From NCBI RefSeq assembly GCF_003859805.1, contig NZ_RQZG01000005.1, positions 1 to 64,000 on the forward strand: 64,000 bases of DNA. Direction: 5' to 3'. Positions 45,539 through 55,741 of this stretch are shown here, piece after piece. The notes beneath the pieces were generated by a model, which was not told the origin of the DNA, did not search any database, and was given only the letters and a program-made list of their open reading frames with translations. This DNA comes from Arachnia propionica. GTDB lineage: Bacteria > Actinomycetota > Actinomycetes > Propionibacteriales > Propionibacteriaceae. The translations under genes and the position numbers were made by a program. Numbering within the stretch: the first letter of the stretch is position 1; each line of letters opens with the position of its first letter.

Positions 45539-46711
45539 TCATGTCAGCGTTAACTCCTGTGGATGTCGGTTCGAGATGGAGCTGCACACCGCAGCCCCCA
45601 CGACGGCGAGCGCCGCCAGCGTGAAACTCGTCGCCATGCCTCCGGCTCCACCGAAGGCGTCGATGGCCAGGCCGGCTGCCGCCGAGCCCACTGCAGCACC
45701 CACGAGCTGGCCCGTGGTCAGCCATCCGTAGGCCTCGGCCGTGTCCGCGAAGTCGACATTGCCCGCGATGATCGCGGACATCGCCGCGATCACCGGGGCG
45801 GTGCCGAGGCCGGTGACGAACAGGGCCGCGGTGATGCCCCAGAAACCACTCAGCACCGTGGCGGCCCCCATCCCGACGGCGACGACGACCAGCCGCAGGG
45901 TCAGTGACCAGCGGCGAAGGATCAGGTGACCCACGGCGAGCCCGCCAACCATGGAGCCGAATGCTGAGATCGCCAGCACGTAGCCACTGAGCAGCGAACC
46001 CTTGCCGAAGGTCCCGACGACCGCGGCCTCCATCGCTGCCAGACAGCCGATCACCAGGATGGACAGTCCCGTGATGAGCAGCACCACCGGGTTGACCAGG
46101 ACGCTTCCGAAGCGCCCCGTCGAGGCTGGGATCCGAAGGCCCCGGACCGCCGGGTCGAGGATGAACAGGAGCCCTCCCACCACCTGGATGACCAGGATCG
46201 TGATCATCGCGGTCGCGGTTCCCAGGGTGACGGCCAGGGTGGTGACCAGAACCGGGCCGAGCACCCAGATGATCTCCTGCAGCGCGGCGTCGAGGCTGAA
46301 CAGGGCCTGGACCTGATGCGCCGGGACCATGGTGGGGTAGAGGGTGCGGACCGTCGGCTGGACCGGTGGGATCGTCGCCCCACCGAGGGCGGCGAGCAGG
46401 ATCAGGGCCCACAGCGGCACGGGTGCCAGGACCACGGGCACCAGCGACGCCGTCGAGAGCAGCAGGCAGGCCAGCAGCACCGTCTGGGTGCCGAAGCGGT
46501 GCAGTTGCCGGGAGATCACTGGGCCCGCCACGGCCATCCCGATCGACAGGGCGGCCAGCACGGCCCCGGCCGAGGCGTAGTTCCCCTTGAGGTGCTCGAT
46601 GTGCATCAGCAGCCCCAGGGAGGTCATCCCCGCGGGGAGGCGGGCGATCAACTGTGCGACGATGACGCGCGCCAGACCGGGCGTGCGGAGAAGTTCGACG
46701 AAGTGGCCCAC
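45539..46711 (-). CDS. major facilitator superfamily transporter
   Basis: A 390-residue membrane protein with about twelve helices, MFS type (DHA1-like). A conserved-loop remnant, ISRQLHRFGTQTVLL, lies between helices 2 and 3. It has no signature that fixes a substrate. GTG at 46711 is preceded by TACACT and seven bases, suggesting a leaderless message. It shares a 94-base divergent promoter region with bioY, and the BioQ-type operator there lies over its -35 region, so the protein may belong to the biotin regulon (inference). Its C-terminus ends near the sugar operon's promoter. Confidence 0.82.
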   Translation of the reverse strand: MGHFVELLRTPGLARVIVAQLIARLPAGMTSLGLLMHIEHLKGNYASAGAVLAALSIGMAVAGPVISRQLHRFGTQTVLLACLLLSTASLVPVVLAPVPLWALILLAALGGATIPPVQPTVRTLYPTMVPAHQVQALFSLDAALQEIIWVLGPVLVTTLAVTLGTATAMITILVIQVVGGLLFILDPAVRGLRIPASTGRFGSVLVNPVVLLITGLSILVIGCLAAMEAAVVGTFGKGSLLSGYVLAISAFGSMVGGLAVGHLILRRWSLTLRLVVVAVGMGAATVLSGFWGITAALFVTGLGTAPVIAAMSAIIAGNVDFADTAEAYGWLTTGQLVGAAVGSAAAGLAIDAFGGAGGMATSFTLAALAVVGAAVCSSISNRHPQELTLT

Positions 46712-46724
46712 CGGCCGGAGTGTA
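46712..46724 (-). promoter_or_regulatory. Candidate leaderless -10 of the MFS gene
   Basis: Minus-strand TACACT (46724-46719), seven bases, then GTG at 46711. The -35 region expected near 46742-46747 abuts the BioQ-type operator. Confidence 0.42.
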
Positions 46725-46746
46725 GTTGGTGGGACGGGAGCGTGAC

Positions 46747-46761
46747 TTGAACACTGTTCAA
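46747..46761. promoter_or_regulatory. BioQ-type operator between MFS and bioY
   Basis: TTGAACACTGTTCAA, identical over all 15 bases to the bioB operator at 22432-22446. It is placed to control both directions: it covers the -35 side of the MFS promoter and a possible TTGAAC (-35), 18 bases, TTGAAT (-10) for bioY. The probable regulator is a BioQ TetR-family protein encoded elsewhere. Confidence 0.75.
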
Positions 46762-46805
46762 TGCTCGGTGTTGAATGGTCCGGAACTCAGACCAAGGAGG
46801 CTGTC

Positions 46806-47396
46806 ATGACCGCCATCTCGAACTCCCGACCAGCGTCGTTCCAGGCCACGGACCTGGCCCACATCGGCGTCTTCGCGGCACTCATCGCAGCGCTCGCCAT
46901 CGTGCCGCCCATCCAGGTGGTGGGCCCCGTGCCGATCACCCTGCAGACCCTGGGGGTGGCCCTGGCAGGTCTGTGCCTCGGCCCTTGGCGGGGCTTCGCG
47001 GCCACGCTGCTGTACGTCGTGCTCGGTGTGGCGGGCCTGCCGATCTTCTCCGGGGGCAAGTCAGGTCTCGCCACCCTGTTCGGCCCCAGCGGGGGCTACC
47101 TCGTCGCCTTCCCGCTCGCAGCCCTGCTCACCGGGTTCGTGGCGGTGTGGACGGTTCGTCGAGGCCTGTCCACCCTCGCCCCGCTGATCTTCTTCATCGG
47201 CCTGTTGGCCGCGCGCTACCTCATCATCCTGCCCCTCGGTGTGCTCGGGGTGATGCGGGCGACGGAGGTGAACTTCATGACCGCCTTCACGGGCGACATG
47301 CTGTTCTGGCTCGGTGACTCCCTCAAGAGCCTCGTCGCGGTGATCCTGGCCCACACCGTCCACCGGGCCTTCCCCCGCCTGCTGGTGCAGCGTTGA
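46806..47396 (+). CDS. bioY: biotin ECF transporter substrate-binding component
   Basis: A 196-residue BioY S-component with six helices. Diagnostic segments: PPIQVVGPVPITLQTLGVALAGLCLGPWRGF, LGVAGLPIFSGGKSG and GPSGGYLVAFPLAALLTG. It binds biotin with high affinity in the membrane. ATG at 46806 has an ideal AAGGAGG at six bases. It is followed by its own ATPase and T-component genes, so the trio is a dedicated BioMNY-type transporter. Confidence 0.95.
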   Translation: MTAISNSRPASFQATDLAHIGVFAALIAALAIVPPIQVVGPVPITLQTLGVALAGLCLGPWRGFAATLLYVVLGVAGLPIFSGGKSGLATLFGPSGGYLVAFPLAALLTGFVAVWTVRRGLSTLAPLIFFIGLLAARYLIILPLGVLGVMRATEVNFMTAFTGDMLFWLGDSLKSLVAVILAHTVHRAFPRLLVQR

Positions 47397-48085
47397 TCCG
47401 TTTCGACGCCGTCTCGGTGGTCATCCCACCCGTGATGAAGGATGATTCCGAGAAGGTGCTGCTGGAGGGGATCGACCTCGAGCTGGGTGAACAACGGGTG
47501 GCCGTGATCGGGGCCAACGGTTCAGGCAAGTCCACCCTGCTGAGGCTCGTCAACGGGATGCGTCGCCCCACCACGGGCACCGTCACCGTCGGAGGTCTCG
47601 ACACCGTGGCCGACGCCGCGAGGGTCAGGGCGCGGGTGGGCTTCATCTTCACCGACCCCCTGGCCCAACTCCTGATGTCCAGCCCCGTCGAGGACATCGA
47701 GCTCAGCTGCAAGCACCTCCCGCGCAGGGAACGTCGTGCCCACGCGCTGGCGCTGCTGGCCGAACGGGGACTGGAGGGACTGGCCCACCGGAGCATCTAC
47801 GACCTCTCGGGAGGTGAGCGGCAACTGGTGGCCCTGACCAGCGTGCTGGCGGTGGAGCCGACGGTGATCGTCGCCGATGAGCCCACCACCCTGCTCGACC
47901 TGCGCAACAAGGTCCGGCTGCGTCGCACCCTGGCCGAGCTGCCCCAACAGATCCTCCTGTCCACCCACGACATGGAGGTGGCCGCCGAGGCCGAACGGGT
48001 GGTCGTCATCGACGACGGCCGGGTGGTCGCCGACGGGGAACCGGCGGAGACCATCGCCTGGTACGAACGGGTCATGGCCACGTGA
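47393..48085 (+). CDS. bioM: biotin ECF transporter ATPase
   Basis: A 230-residue single ABC ATPase. Walker A GANGSGKST, Q-loop region VGFIFTDPLAQLL, signature LSGGERQLVALTSVLA, Walker B VIVADEPTTLLD, switch STHDMEV. TTG at 47393 overlaps the bioY stop (TTGA). One ATPase is present where group II ECF systems have two, consistent with BioM of a dedicated transporter. Confidence 0.9.
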   Translation: MIRFDAVSVVIPPVMKDDSEKVLLEGIDLELGEQRVAVIGANGSGKSTLLRLVNGMRRPTTGTVTVGGLDTVADAARVRARVGFIFTDPLAQLLMSSPVEDIELSCKHLPRRERRAHALALLAERGLEGLAHRSIYDLSGGERQLVALTSVLAVEPTVIVADEPTTLLDLRNKVRLRRTLAELPQQILLSTHDMEVAAEAERVVVIDDGRVVADGEPAETIAWYERVMAT

Positions 48086-48699
48086 ACGTCCACTCCAGCC
48101 TGTTCGGGCTCCACCAGCCGGGCGACGGGTGGTTGTTCCGGACCCACATCGGGGTCAAGTACCTGCTCATGCTCACCCTGGTGCTGCCACCACTGTTCGT
48201 GCGGCAGTGGTGGTTCACCCTGGCCCTCGCCGTGCTCCTGTGTGGGTTGTTCGCCTCTTCCGGGCTGGGCCCCCGCCGGGTGTTGCGCATCGGCTGGATG
48301 ATGTGGTTGCTGCTCGCGATGTTGGCTGTGTTCCAGCTGGTCGGGGGCAACCCGAACGCCGCGGTCACGGCCCCGGGCAACCTGCTGGTCGCCGTCCTCG
48401 CGGCGCGCCTGGTCACCCTCACCACACCCACCACCGAGATCCTCGACGCACTGACCGCGGTCCTCGGCCCTCTGCGCCACGTCGGCGTCAACCCGGAACG
48501 GGTCGCGCTGACCGTGGCCCTGATGATCCGCTCCATCCCCTACATCCTCGGGCTCTTCGAGGAGGCCCGGGACGCGGCCCGTGCCCGGGGGGTCTCCCGC
48601 AATGTCGTGGCGCTGCTCATCCCTGTGGTGCTGGGAACGGTGGCCCATGCGGAACGCACCGGCGAGGCGCTGGGTGCCAGGGGGCTCGGCGAACGTTAG
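48082..48699 (+). CDS. bioN: biotin ECF transporter transmembrane component
   Basis: A 205-residue T-component with about five helices and two Ala-Arg-Gly coupling motifs near the C-terminus (ARARGVSR and GARGLGER) that grip the ATPase. GTG at 48082 overlaps the ATPase stop. Its TAG stop codon (48697-48699) is the first half of the rapZ -10 element. Confidence 0.9.
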   Translation: MNVHSSLFGLHQPGDGWLFRTHIGVKYLLMLTLVLPPLFVRQWWFTLALAVLLCGLFASSGLGPRRVLRIGWMMWLLLAMLAVFQLVGGNPNAAVTAPGNLLVAVLAARLVTLTTPTTEILDALTAVLGPLRHVGVNPERVALTVALMIRSIPYILGLFEEARDAARARGVSRNVVALLIPVVLGTVAHAERTGEALGARGLGER

Positions 48700-48708
48700 G
48701 GTTCTCCC
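48697..48708 (+). promoter_or_regulatory. Candidate leaderless promoter of rapZ inside the bioN end
   Basis: TAGGGT (48697-48702), six bases, then the rapZ ATG. The hexamer contains the bioN stop codon. It gives the rapZ-yvcK-whiA unit its own start independent of the biotin-regulated operon. Confidence 0.5.
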
Positions 48709-49569
48709 ATGGGTGATCAGGAGTTCCCGGAGATCGTCATCATCACCGGCATGTCGGGGGCCGGGCGACGCACCGCCGCCCACACGATGGAGGACCTCGG
48801 GTGGTACGTGGTGGACAACCTGCCGCCCGCGATGCTGCCCATCCTCGTGGACCGGTTGGGGGCCACCGAACGGATCGCCGTCGTGGTGGACGTGCGCTCC
48901 AAGGTGCAGTTCGACCAGATCCCGGAGGCCTTCCGCCAGCTCAAGGACCGCGGTTACCGGGTCACCGTCATGTTCATCGAGGCCACCGACGAGGTGATCG
49001 TCCAACGCCAGGAGTCCAACCGTCGGCCGCTCCCGCTCCAGGGAGGGGATCGACTCATCGACGGCATCGTGCGGGAACGCCGACTGCTGGCCGATCTCAG
49101 GGCCGAGGCCGACATCGTCGTCGACACCTCCAAGCTCAGCGCCAGGCAGCTGGCCCAGCGGGTGGCCAACCACTTCGGCACCGATGCCACCGACACGTTG
49201 CACGTGGCGATCATGTCCTTCGGGTTCAAGAACGGCCTGCCCGTGGACGCCGACATCGTCTTCGACGTGCGTTTCCTGCCGAACCCGTACTGGGTGCCGG
49301 AACTGCGTCCCAAGACCGGTCTGTCCCCGGATGTCGCCGGATACGTCCTGGGGCAGGAGGCCGCCCAGGAGTTCCAGGAACGGATGCTGGGGGTGATCGA
49401 GACCGTGGCCCCGGGCTACCTGGTCGAGGGCAAACGACAGGTCACCCTGGCCATCGGCTGCACCGGGGGCAAGCACCGCTCCACATCCATGGGTGAGGAG
49501 CTGGCCAGTCGGCTGCGTGAGCGTGGCTACGGGGTGAGTGTCCTCCATCGAGATCTGGGGAAGGAATGA
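48709..49569 (+). CDS. rapZ: RapZ/YvcJ nucleotide-binding protein
   Basis: A 286-residue protein. The N-terminal P-loop is GMSGAGRRTAA, where most homologues have a Ser/Lys-Ser variant (GRST). DLGWYVVDNLPPAMLP and VVVDVRS follow. The C-terminal part has SFGFKNGLPVDADIVFDVRFLPNPYWVPELRPKTG, and IGCTGGKHRSTSM, the signature of this family. In E. coli RapZ senses glucosamine-6-phosphate and steers GlmZ RNA; in Gram-positives the role beside YvcK is less clear. No ribosome binding site precedes ATG 48709. Overlaps yvcK by four bases. Confidence 0.93.
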   Translation: MGDQEFPEIVIITGMSGAGRRTAAHTMEDLGWYVVDNLPPAMLPILVDRLGATERIAVVVDVRSKVQFDQIPEAFRQLKDRGYRVTVMFIEATDEVIVQRQESNRRPLPLQGGDRLIDGIVRERRLLADLRAEADIVVDTSKLSARQLAQRVANHFGTDATDTLHVAIMSFGFKNGLPVDADIVFDVRFLPNPYWVPELRPKTGLSPDVAGYVLGQEAAQEFQERMLGVIETVAPGYLVEGKRQVTLAIGCTGGKHRSTSMGEELASRLRERGYGVSVLHRDLGKE

Positions 49570-50516
49570 AGACCCTGAGCAAACTGCCCAAGGTCGTCGC
49601 CTTCGGCGGTGGCCACGGGCTGTACGCCTCCCTCTCGGCCCTGCGACGGGTCACCGACCGTCTCACCGCGGTGGTCACCGTCGCGGACGACGGCGGCTCC
49701 TCCGGCAGGCTCCGCAGCGAGTTGGGATGTCTGCCCCCCGGGGACCTGCGCATGGCACTGGCGGCACTGTGCGGTGACGACAAGACGGGGCGGGCCTGGG
49801 CCAGTGTGCTGCAGTCACGTTTCGGCGGGGACGGTCCACTGGCCGGGCACGCCATCGGGAACCTGCTCATCGCCGGACTCTGGCAGCAGCTCGACGACCC
49901 CGTCGCGGGTCTCGACATGGTGGGGGATCTCCTGCGGACCCGGGGCCGGGTGCTGCCGATGAGCGCGGTTCCCCTGCAGATCGAGGCGGAGGTGCTGGGA
50001 CTCGACCCACTGGCTCCGGACGAGATCTGCACCCTGGCCGGGCAGGCCACCGTCGCGAAGACCCGCGCCACCGTCCAGGCGGTCCGGCTGGTGCCCGAGG
50101 ATCCGCCCGCCCACCCGGAGGCCGTCGCGGCGGTCGAGGAGGCCCACGCCATCGTGCTGGGACCGGGATCCTGGTTCACCTCCGTGATCCCCCATCTGCT
50201 GGTGCCGCAACTGCGTGACGCCATCCTCACCACGTCCGCGCGACGGATCCTGGTGCTGAACATCGCCGCAGCCGAGGAGACCGATGGGTTCAGTGCCTCC
50301 CGGCACATCGAACTGCTCGCGGAACACGCCCCGACCCTGCGGCTGGACGTGGTGCTGGCCGACAGCCGCTTCGCTGCCTGCGACCGGCACCTGGCGAAGT
50401 TCGCGGCATCTCTCGGGGCCGAGGTGGTGATGGCGGACGTCGGTGTCCACGACGGCAGTCCACGACATGATCCGAACCGCCTGGCAGCTGCCTACAGCGA
50501 ACTCCTGATCGGGTAG
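49566..50516 (+). CDS. yvcK: GlmR/YvcK (CuvA) family UDP-sugar-binding regulator
   Basis: A 316-residue CofD-like protein. [41 protein letters not shown] is the nucleotide-sugar loop; [27 protein letters not shown] and [26 protein letters not shown] follow. Homologues bind UDP-GlcNAc and stimulate GlmS, linking cell-wall precursor supply to carbon state, and are needed on gluconeogenic carbon. The start has GGGGAAGG very close. Co-transcribed with rapZ. Confidence 0.93.
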   Translation: MKTLSKLPKVVAFGGGHGLYASLSALRRVTDRLTAVVTVADDGGSSGRLRSELGCLPPGDLRMALAALCGDDKTGRAWASVLQSRFGGDGPLAGHAIGNLLIAGLWQQLDDPVAGLDMVGDLLRTRGRVLPMSAVPLQIEAEVLGLDPLAPDEICTLAGQATVAKTRATVQAVRLVPEDPPAHPEAVAAVEEAHAIVLGPGSWFTSVIPHLLVPQLRDAILTTSARRILVLNIAAAEETDGFSASRHIELLAEHAPTLRLDVVLADSRFAACDRHLAKFAASLGAEVVMADVGVHDGSPRHDPNRLAAAYSELLIG

Positions 50517-50550
50517 TCGGTCCCACCACGGGCATGGAATGATGGCCCCC

Positions 50551-51534
50551 ATGGCATTGACGCAGAAGGTGAAGGCTGAACTCGCAGCTGTTGCCACTCC
50601 CCACCCCAACGCCCGGCGAGCCGAGGTCGCCACCATGCTGCGTTTCGGCGGTGGGCTCCACCTGGTGGGAGGACGCATCGTCGTCGAGGCCGAGCTCGAC
50701 TGTGCGGCCGCGGCACGTCGACTGCGCACCTGGATCCACGAGCTGTACAACCTGGACTCTGACCTGTTGGTCATCAACGCCTCCGGGCTGCGCCGGACCA
50801 CCCGCTACGCGGTCCGCGTCGTCCGTGACGGCGAGGCCCTGGCCCGCCTGAGCGGGCTGGTGGACCAGCAACGTCGGCCCATCCGCGGACTGCCTGCCGT
50901 CGTGGTCGGCGGTTCGCTCGCCGACGCCGTCGCGGTGTGGCGAGGAGCCTTCCTGGCCCGTGGTTCGCTCACCGAGCCGGGACGCTCCATGGCCCTCGAG
51001 GTGACCAGCCCCGGTTCGGAGGCCTCCCTGGCGCTCTCCGGTGCGGCGCGACGCCTCGGCATCACGGCGAAGACCCGGGAGACCCGTGGTGTCGAGCGGG
51101 TCGTGATCCGTGACGGCGAGATGATCGCCAACCTGCTGACCCGCATGGGGGCGCAGGAGACGCGCCTGCTGTGGGAGGAGCGTCGGATGCGCCGTGAGGT
51201 CAAGGCCCAGGCCAATCGGCTCGCCAACTTCGACGACGCCAACCTGCGCCGTTCGGCCCGGGCCGCGGTGGCCGCCAGCGCCCGTGTGGAGCGGGCCCTC
51301 GAGATCCTGGGGGAGGATGCCCCCGCGCACCTGGTGGCAGCGGGCAGGCTCCGCGTCGAACACCGCCAGGCCAGTCTGGAGGAGCTGGGCAAACTGCACG
51401 ACCCGCCCCTGACCAAGGACGCCGTGGCCGGGCGGATCCGACGACTGCTGTCCACCGCGGACAAGGCGGCCGAGCAGCAGGGCATCCCGGGTACCGAGGC
51501 GTCGTTGCCCCCGGAGCTCCGCGAGCCCCAGTAG
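50551..51534 (+). CDS. whiA: sporulation/cell-division regulator WhiA
   Basis: A 327-residue WhiA protein: an N-terminal LAGLIDADG homing-endonuclease-like fold without catalytic acids ([38 protein letters not shown]) and a C-terminal helix-turn-helix ([39 protein letters not shown]). In streptomycetes WhiA with WhiB controls division genes; in non-sporulating actinobacteria it affects division and chromosome organisation. ATG at 50551 begins the conserved [12 protein letters not shown]; ATGs at 50539 and 50542 lie just upstream. Confidence 0.94.
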   Translation: MALTQKVKAELAAVATPHPNARRAEVATMLRFGGGLHLVGGRIVVEAELDCAAAARRLRTWIHELYNLDSDLLVINASGLRRTTRYAVRVVRDGEALARLSGLVDQQRRPIRGLPAVVVGGSLADAVAVWRGAFLARGSLTEPGRSMALEVTSPGSEASLALSGAARRLGITAKTRETRGVERVVIRDGEMIANLLTRMGAQETRLLWEERRMRREVKAQANRLANFDDANLRRSARAAVAASARVERALEILGEDAPAHLVAAGRLRVEHRQASLEELGKLHDPPLTKDAVAGRIRRLLSTADKAAEQQGIPGTEASLPPELREPQ

Positions 51535-51578
51535 ATCCGGGCGAGACCCCCCTACAGCTCCGGTGGGGATACGGCTAG

Positions 51579-52655
<1,077 letters not shown>

Positions 52656-52669
52656 TCAGTTGTGCCCTG

Positions 52670-52705
52670 CTGACCCCGTCTACCTCGTCTCGTAGGCGGG
52701 GTCAG
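52670..52705 (+). terminator. Hairpin between gap and pgk
   Basis: CTGACCCCG (52670-52678) pairs with CGGGGTCAG (52697-52705), with inner CTAC/GTAG pairing. No T-run follows, and pgk starts 28 bases on. It may be a partial terminator or an mRNA stabiliser/processing site that sets gap above pgk. Confidence 0.6.
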
Positions 52706-52733
52706 TTCGTACCCCGACTCGAAAGGAATCATC

Positions 52734-53942
52734 ATGAAGACCGTCTCCGATCTCGGCGATCTCGCCGGGAAGCGGGTCGTCGTCCGCTGCGACTTCAACG
52801 TCCCCCTGGACGCGGACAAGAACATCACCGACGACGGCCGGATCCGGGCCGCCCTGCCCACCCTGAACGAACTGCGCGAGGCCGGTGCCCGCGTCGTGAT
52901 CCTGGCACACCTGGGACGCCCCAAGGGTGAGCCCGACCCGAAGTACTCCCTCGCCCCGGTCGCCGCCAGGCTCGGCGAACTGCTCGGCACCGAGGTGAAG
53001 CTCGCCACCGACGTGGTCGGTGACTCGGCCACCGCGGTCGTCGCCTCCCTGGCCGACGGTGAGGTGGCGCTGCTGGAGAATGTCCGCTTCGAGGCGGGCG
53101 AGAAGTCCAAGGACGAGGCCGAACGGCAGGAGCTGGCGAAGAAGTACGCGGCGTTCGGGGACCACTTCGTCTCCAACGGTTTCGGCGTGGTGCACCGCAA
53201 GGAGGCCAGCGTCTACGACATCGCCAAGCTGCTGCCCTCGGCCGCCGGTTCGCTGGTGCAGGCCGAGATCGACGTGCTGGAGGGTCTCACCGAGGACCCG
53301 AAGCGCCCGTTCGTCGTGGTGCTGGGCGGGGCCAAGGTGGCCGACAAGCTCGCGGTCATCGACAACCTGCTGAAGGTGGCCGACACCCTGGTCATCGGTG
53401 GTGGCATGCTGTTCACCTTCCTCAAGGCCCAGGGGCTGGGCGTCGGCACCTCCCTGGTGGACGAGGAGTCCATCGAGGCCTGCCGCAACTACCTCAGGGT
53501 CGCGGAGGAGACCGGCAAGAAGATCCTGCTGCCGGTGGACATCCGGGTGGCCTCCGAGGTGGACTTCGGGGCCCGCACCGTCGGTGAGGTCGAGGTGGTG
53601 GCCGCCGACAAGATGCCCGAGGACAAGATGGGGCTCGACATCGGCCCCGAGTCGGAGAAGCTGTTCGCCGAGGCCATCCGTGGGGCGAGGTCGGTGTTCT
53701 GGAACGGCCCGATGGGCGTGTTCGAGATCGCGGGGCTGGAGTCCGGCACCCGGGCCGTCGCCCAGGCCCTCACCGAGGTTGACGGCATGAGTGTGGTCGG
53801 TGGCGGCGACTCCGCCTCGGCCGTTCGCGCCCTCGGGTTCGACGAGGACGCCTTCGGGCACATCTCGACCGGCGGCGGGGCGTCGCTGGAACTCATGGAG
53901 GGCAAGGTCCTCCCCGGTATCGCCGTTCTGAAGGAGAACTGA
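52734..53942 (+). CDS. pgk: phosphoglycerate kinase
   Basis: A 402-residue glycolytic kinase transferring the acyl phosphate of 1,3-bisphosphoglycerate to ADP. N-terminal substrate site: [12 protein letters not shown] and [23 protein letters not shown]. Nucleotide site: [31 protein letters not shown]. Closing helix [25 protein letters not shown] precedes the ATG. tpiA starts directly after the stop. Confidence 0.97.
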   Translation: MKTVSDLGDLAGKRVVVRCDFNVPLDADKNITDDGRIRAALPTLNELREAGARVVILAHLGRPKGEPDPKYSLAPVAARLGELLGTEVKLATDVVGDSATAVVASLADGEVALLENVRFEAGEKSKDEAERQELAKKYAAFGDHFVSNGFGVVHRKEASVYDIAKLLPSAAGSLVQAEIDVLEGLTEDPKRPFVVVLGGAKVADKLAVIDNLLKVADTLVIGGGMLFTFLKAQGLGVGTSLVDEESIEACRNYLRVAEETGKKILLPVDIRVASEVDFGARTVGEVEVVAADKMPEDKMGLDIGPESEKLFAEAIRGARSVFWNGPMGVFEIAGLESGTRAVAQALTEVDGMSVVGGGDSASAVRALGFDEDAFGHISTGGGASLELMEGKVLPGIAVLKEN

Positions 53943-53943
53943 C

Positions 53944-54717
53944 ATGGCACGCAAGCCGATCATGGCCGGCAACTGGAAGATGAACATGAACCACGTCGAG
54001 GCGACGGGGCTCGTGCAGAAGCTGGCCTGGACCCTGGCCGACAAGGAGTACGACGCCTCGGGTGTCGAGTGCGTGGTCATCCCGCCGTTCACGGATCTTC
54101 GGACCGTGCAGACCCTCATCGACGGCGACAAGTTCCCGATCGGTCTCGGTGCCCAGAACGTCTCCCAGCACGACTCGGGGGCCTACACCGGTGAGATCTC
54201 GGCGGACATGCTCGCCAGGCTCGGCGTGCGTTACGTCGTGGTCGGGCACTCCGAGCGCCGGGAGTACTTCGGTGAGACCGATGAGCTCATCAACGCCAAG
54301 GCCGCGAAGATCCTGGAACACCAGATGGTCCCCATCATCTGCTGCGGTGAGGGTCTGGAGGTCCGCAAGGAGGGCCGTCACGTCGAGTACACCCTGGAGC
54401 AGGTGAGGGGCTGCCTGGCCGGTCTGAGCGCTGAGCAGGTGGCCTCCCTGGTCATCGCCTACGAGCCGGTGTGGGCCATCGGGACCGGTGAGGTGGCCAC
54501 CCCGGCGGATGCGCAGGAGGTGTGCGGGGCCATCCGGCAGGAGGTCGCCACGCTGTACGACGAGGCGACCGCTGATGCGGTGCGCATCCAGTACGGCGGT
54601 TCCGTGAAGGCGTCCAACGTGGCTGAGATCATGGCCCAGCCGGATGTCGACGGGGCACTCGTCGGTGGTGCCAGCCTGAAGGCGGAGGAGTTCGCAGCGA
54701 TCGTCCTGTTCGCCTGA
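53944..54717 (+). CDS. tpiA: triosephosphate isomerase
   Basis: A 257-residue TIM barrel. Catalytic residues: Lys in AGNWKMN, His in [11 protein letters not shown], Glu in [12 protein letters not shown]; the phosphate grip is YGGSVKASN. Begins one base after the pgk stop. A 13-bp terminator follows. The gap-pgk-tpiA order is the standard actinobacterial one. Confidence 0.97.
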   Translation: MARKPIMAGNWKMNMNHVEATGLVQKLAWTLADKEYDASGVECVVIPPFTDLRTVQTLIDGDKFPIGLGAQNVSQHDSGAYTGEISADMLARLGVRYVVVGHSERREYFGETDELINAKAAKILEHQMVPIICCGEGLEVRKEGRHVEYTLEQVRGCLAGLSAEQVASLVIAYEPVWAIGTGEVATPADAQEVCGAIRQEVATLYDEATADAVRIQYGGSVKASNVAEIMAQPDVDGALVGGASLKAEEFAAIVLFA

Positions 54718-54731
54718 GTCCTCCACGACGG

Positions 54732-54762
54732 TGACCCCCGGCCGGACAGCGGCCGGGGGTCA
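54732..54762 (+). terminator. Terminator of the gap-pgk-tpiA operon
   Basis: A perfect 13-base stem, TGACCCCCGGCCG with CGGCCGGGGGTCA, and loop GACAG, 15 bases after the tpiA stop. Confidence 0.9.
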
Positions 54763-54816
54763 TGTCGTCAGCGGCAGCAGGAACGACGCCGATGTGGTGA
54801 TCTCGGGCTCCTCGGT

Positions 54817-54829
54817 TAAACTACTCGGC
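54817..54829 (+). promoter_or_regulatory. Candidate leaderless promoter of secG
   Basis: TAAACT (54817-54822), seven bases, then GTG at 54830. It lies after the tpiA terminator, so secG needs its own promoter, and it decides the secG start. Confidence 0.48.
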
Positions 54830-55090
54830 GTGATTGTCCCCCTCGTCAGCTGGCCGATTGTCACCCTGTCGATCATCCTGATCTTCCTGAGCACTCTGCT
54901 GGCCCTGTCCATCCTCCTCCACAAGGGTCGTGGCGGCGGCATGTCTGACCTCTTCGGCGGTGGCATGTCCACCTCCATGGGCGGTGTCTCCACCGCCGAG
55001 CGGCGACTCGACCGCATCACCCTGGTGCTCACCCTCGTGTGGGTGCTGACGGTCATCGGACTGTTGGTGCTCTATCGCATGAGTGCCTGA
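54830..55090 (+). CDS. secG: preprotein translocase subunit SecG
   Basis: An 86-residue two-helix membrane protein. Helix 1 is IVTLSIILIFLSTLLALSILL; the cytosolic loop HKGRGGGMSDLFGGGMSTSMGGVSTAERRLDRIT is the classic SecG motif; helix 2 is LVLTLVWVLTVIGLLVL. It supports SecYE-SecA export. GTG at 54830 gives the family's normal length; the longer frame from 54731 runs through the terminator. Confidence 0.9.
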   Translation: MIVPLVSWPIVTLSIILIFLSTLLALSILLHKGRGGGMSDLFGGGMSTSMGGVSTAERRLDRITLVLTLVWVLTVIGLLVLYRMSA

Positions 55091-55123
55091 GCAAGGTCCG
55101 ATCTGATTTCCTGAGGAGTAGTT

Positions 55124-55480
55124 GTGGCAGGTGGCAACGCCATCCGCGGTAGCCGAGTTGGTGCCGGACCCATGGGGGAGGCGGAGCGGGGTGAGACGGC
55201 GCCCAGGCTCACCGTCTCCTACTACTGCGCGAGCGGTCATGAGACACGTCCCGCGTTCGCGGCCGATGCTGTGATCCCGGATTCCTGGGACTGCCCACGT
55301 TGTGGGCTCCCGGCCAACACCGATGCACAGAATCCGCCGCCCCCGCCGAAGATCACGCCGTACAAGACCCATCTGGCCTACGTGAAGGAGCGACGCACGG
55401 ACGCGGAGGCCGCCCAGATCCTGGCCGAGGCCGTCGCCCATCTCAGGGAGCGTCGGGCCTCCGGGGAGATCATCTTCTGA
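55124..55480 (+). CDS. rbpA: RNA polymerase-binding protein RbpA
   Basis: A 118-residue actinobacterial transcription factor that binds sigma-A and stabilises the open complex. The disordered N-terminus GGNAIRGSRVGAGPMGEAERGE, core VSYYCASGHETRPAFAADAVIPDSWDCPRCGLPA (Cys, His and CxxC, possibly zinc), and the sigma-interaction helix THLAYVKERRTDAEAAQILAEAVAHLRERR are all present. GTG at 55124 has GAGGAG at seven bases. The next 261 bases (55481-55741) hold no gene I can support. Confidence 0.95.
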   Translation: MAGGNAIRGSRVGAGPMGEAERGETAPRLTVSYYCASGHETRPAFAADAVIPDSWDCPRCGLPANTDAQNPPPPPKITPYKTHLAYVKERRTDAEAAQILAEAVAHLRERRASGEIIF

Positions 55481-55741
55481 GAAGCTGCGCGGCGAGCCGG
55501 GATCGTCGCGAGAATCGTCATGATCATCTCCTGGCACGGTGGTACGACGAAGAATGCACTGGGTGTGCGTTCGAGGAGTCCAGGCGTTGTCAGGGGCCAC
55601 CAGGGTGACCACGGTGGATTCCGCCTGTTGGCGGACACGTCGACCTCGACGATCGGTCCACCCGTGGTGGGTGACCCATCGCTTGTCGTCACCTGCTGAT
55701 CCCGGTCGCTGATGACCCCGATCATCTGCTTGACTTTCCCC

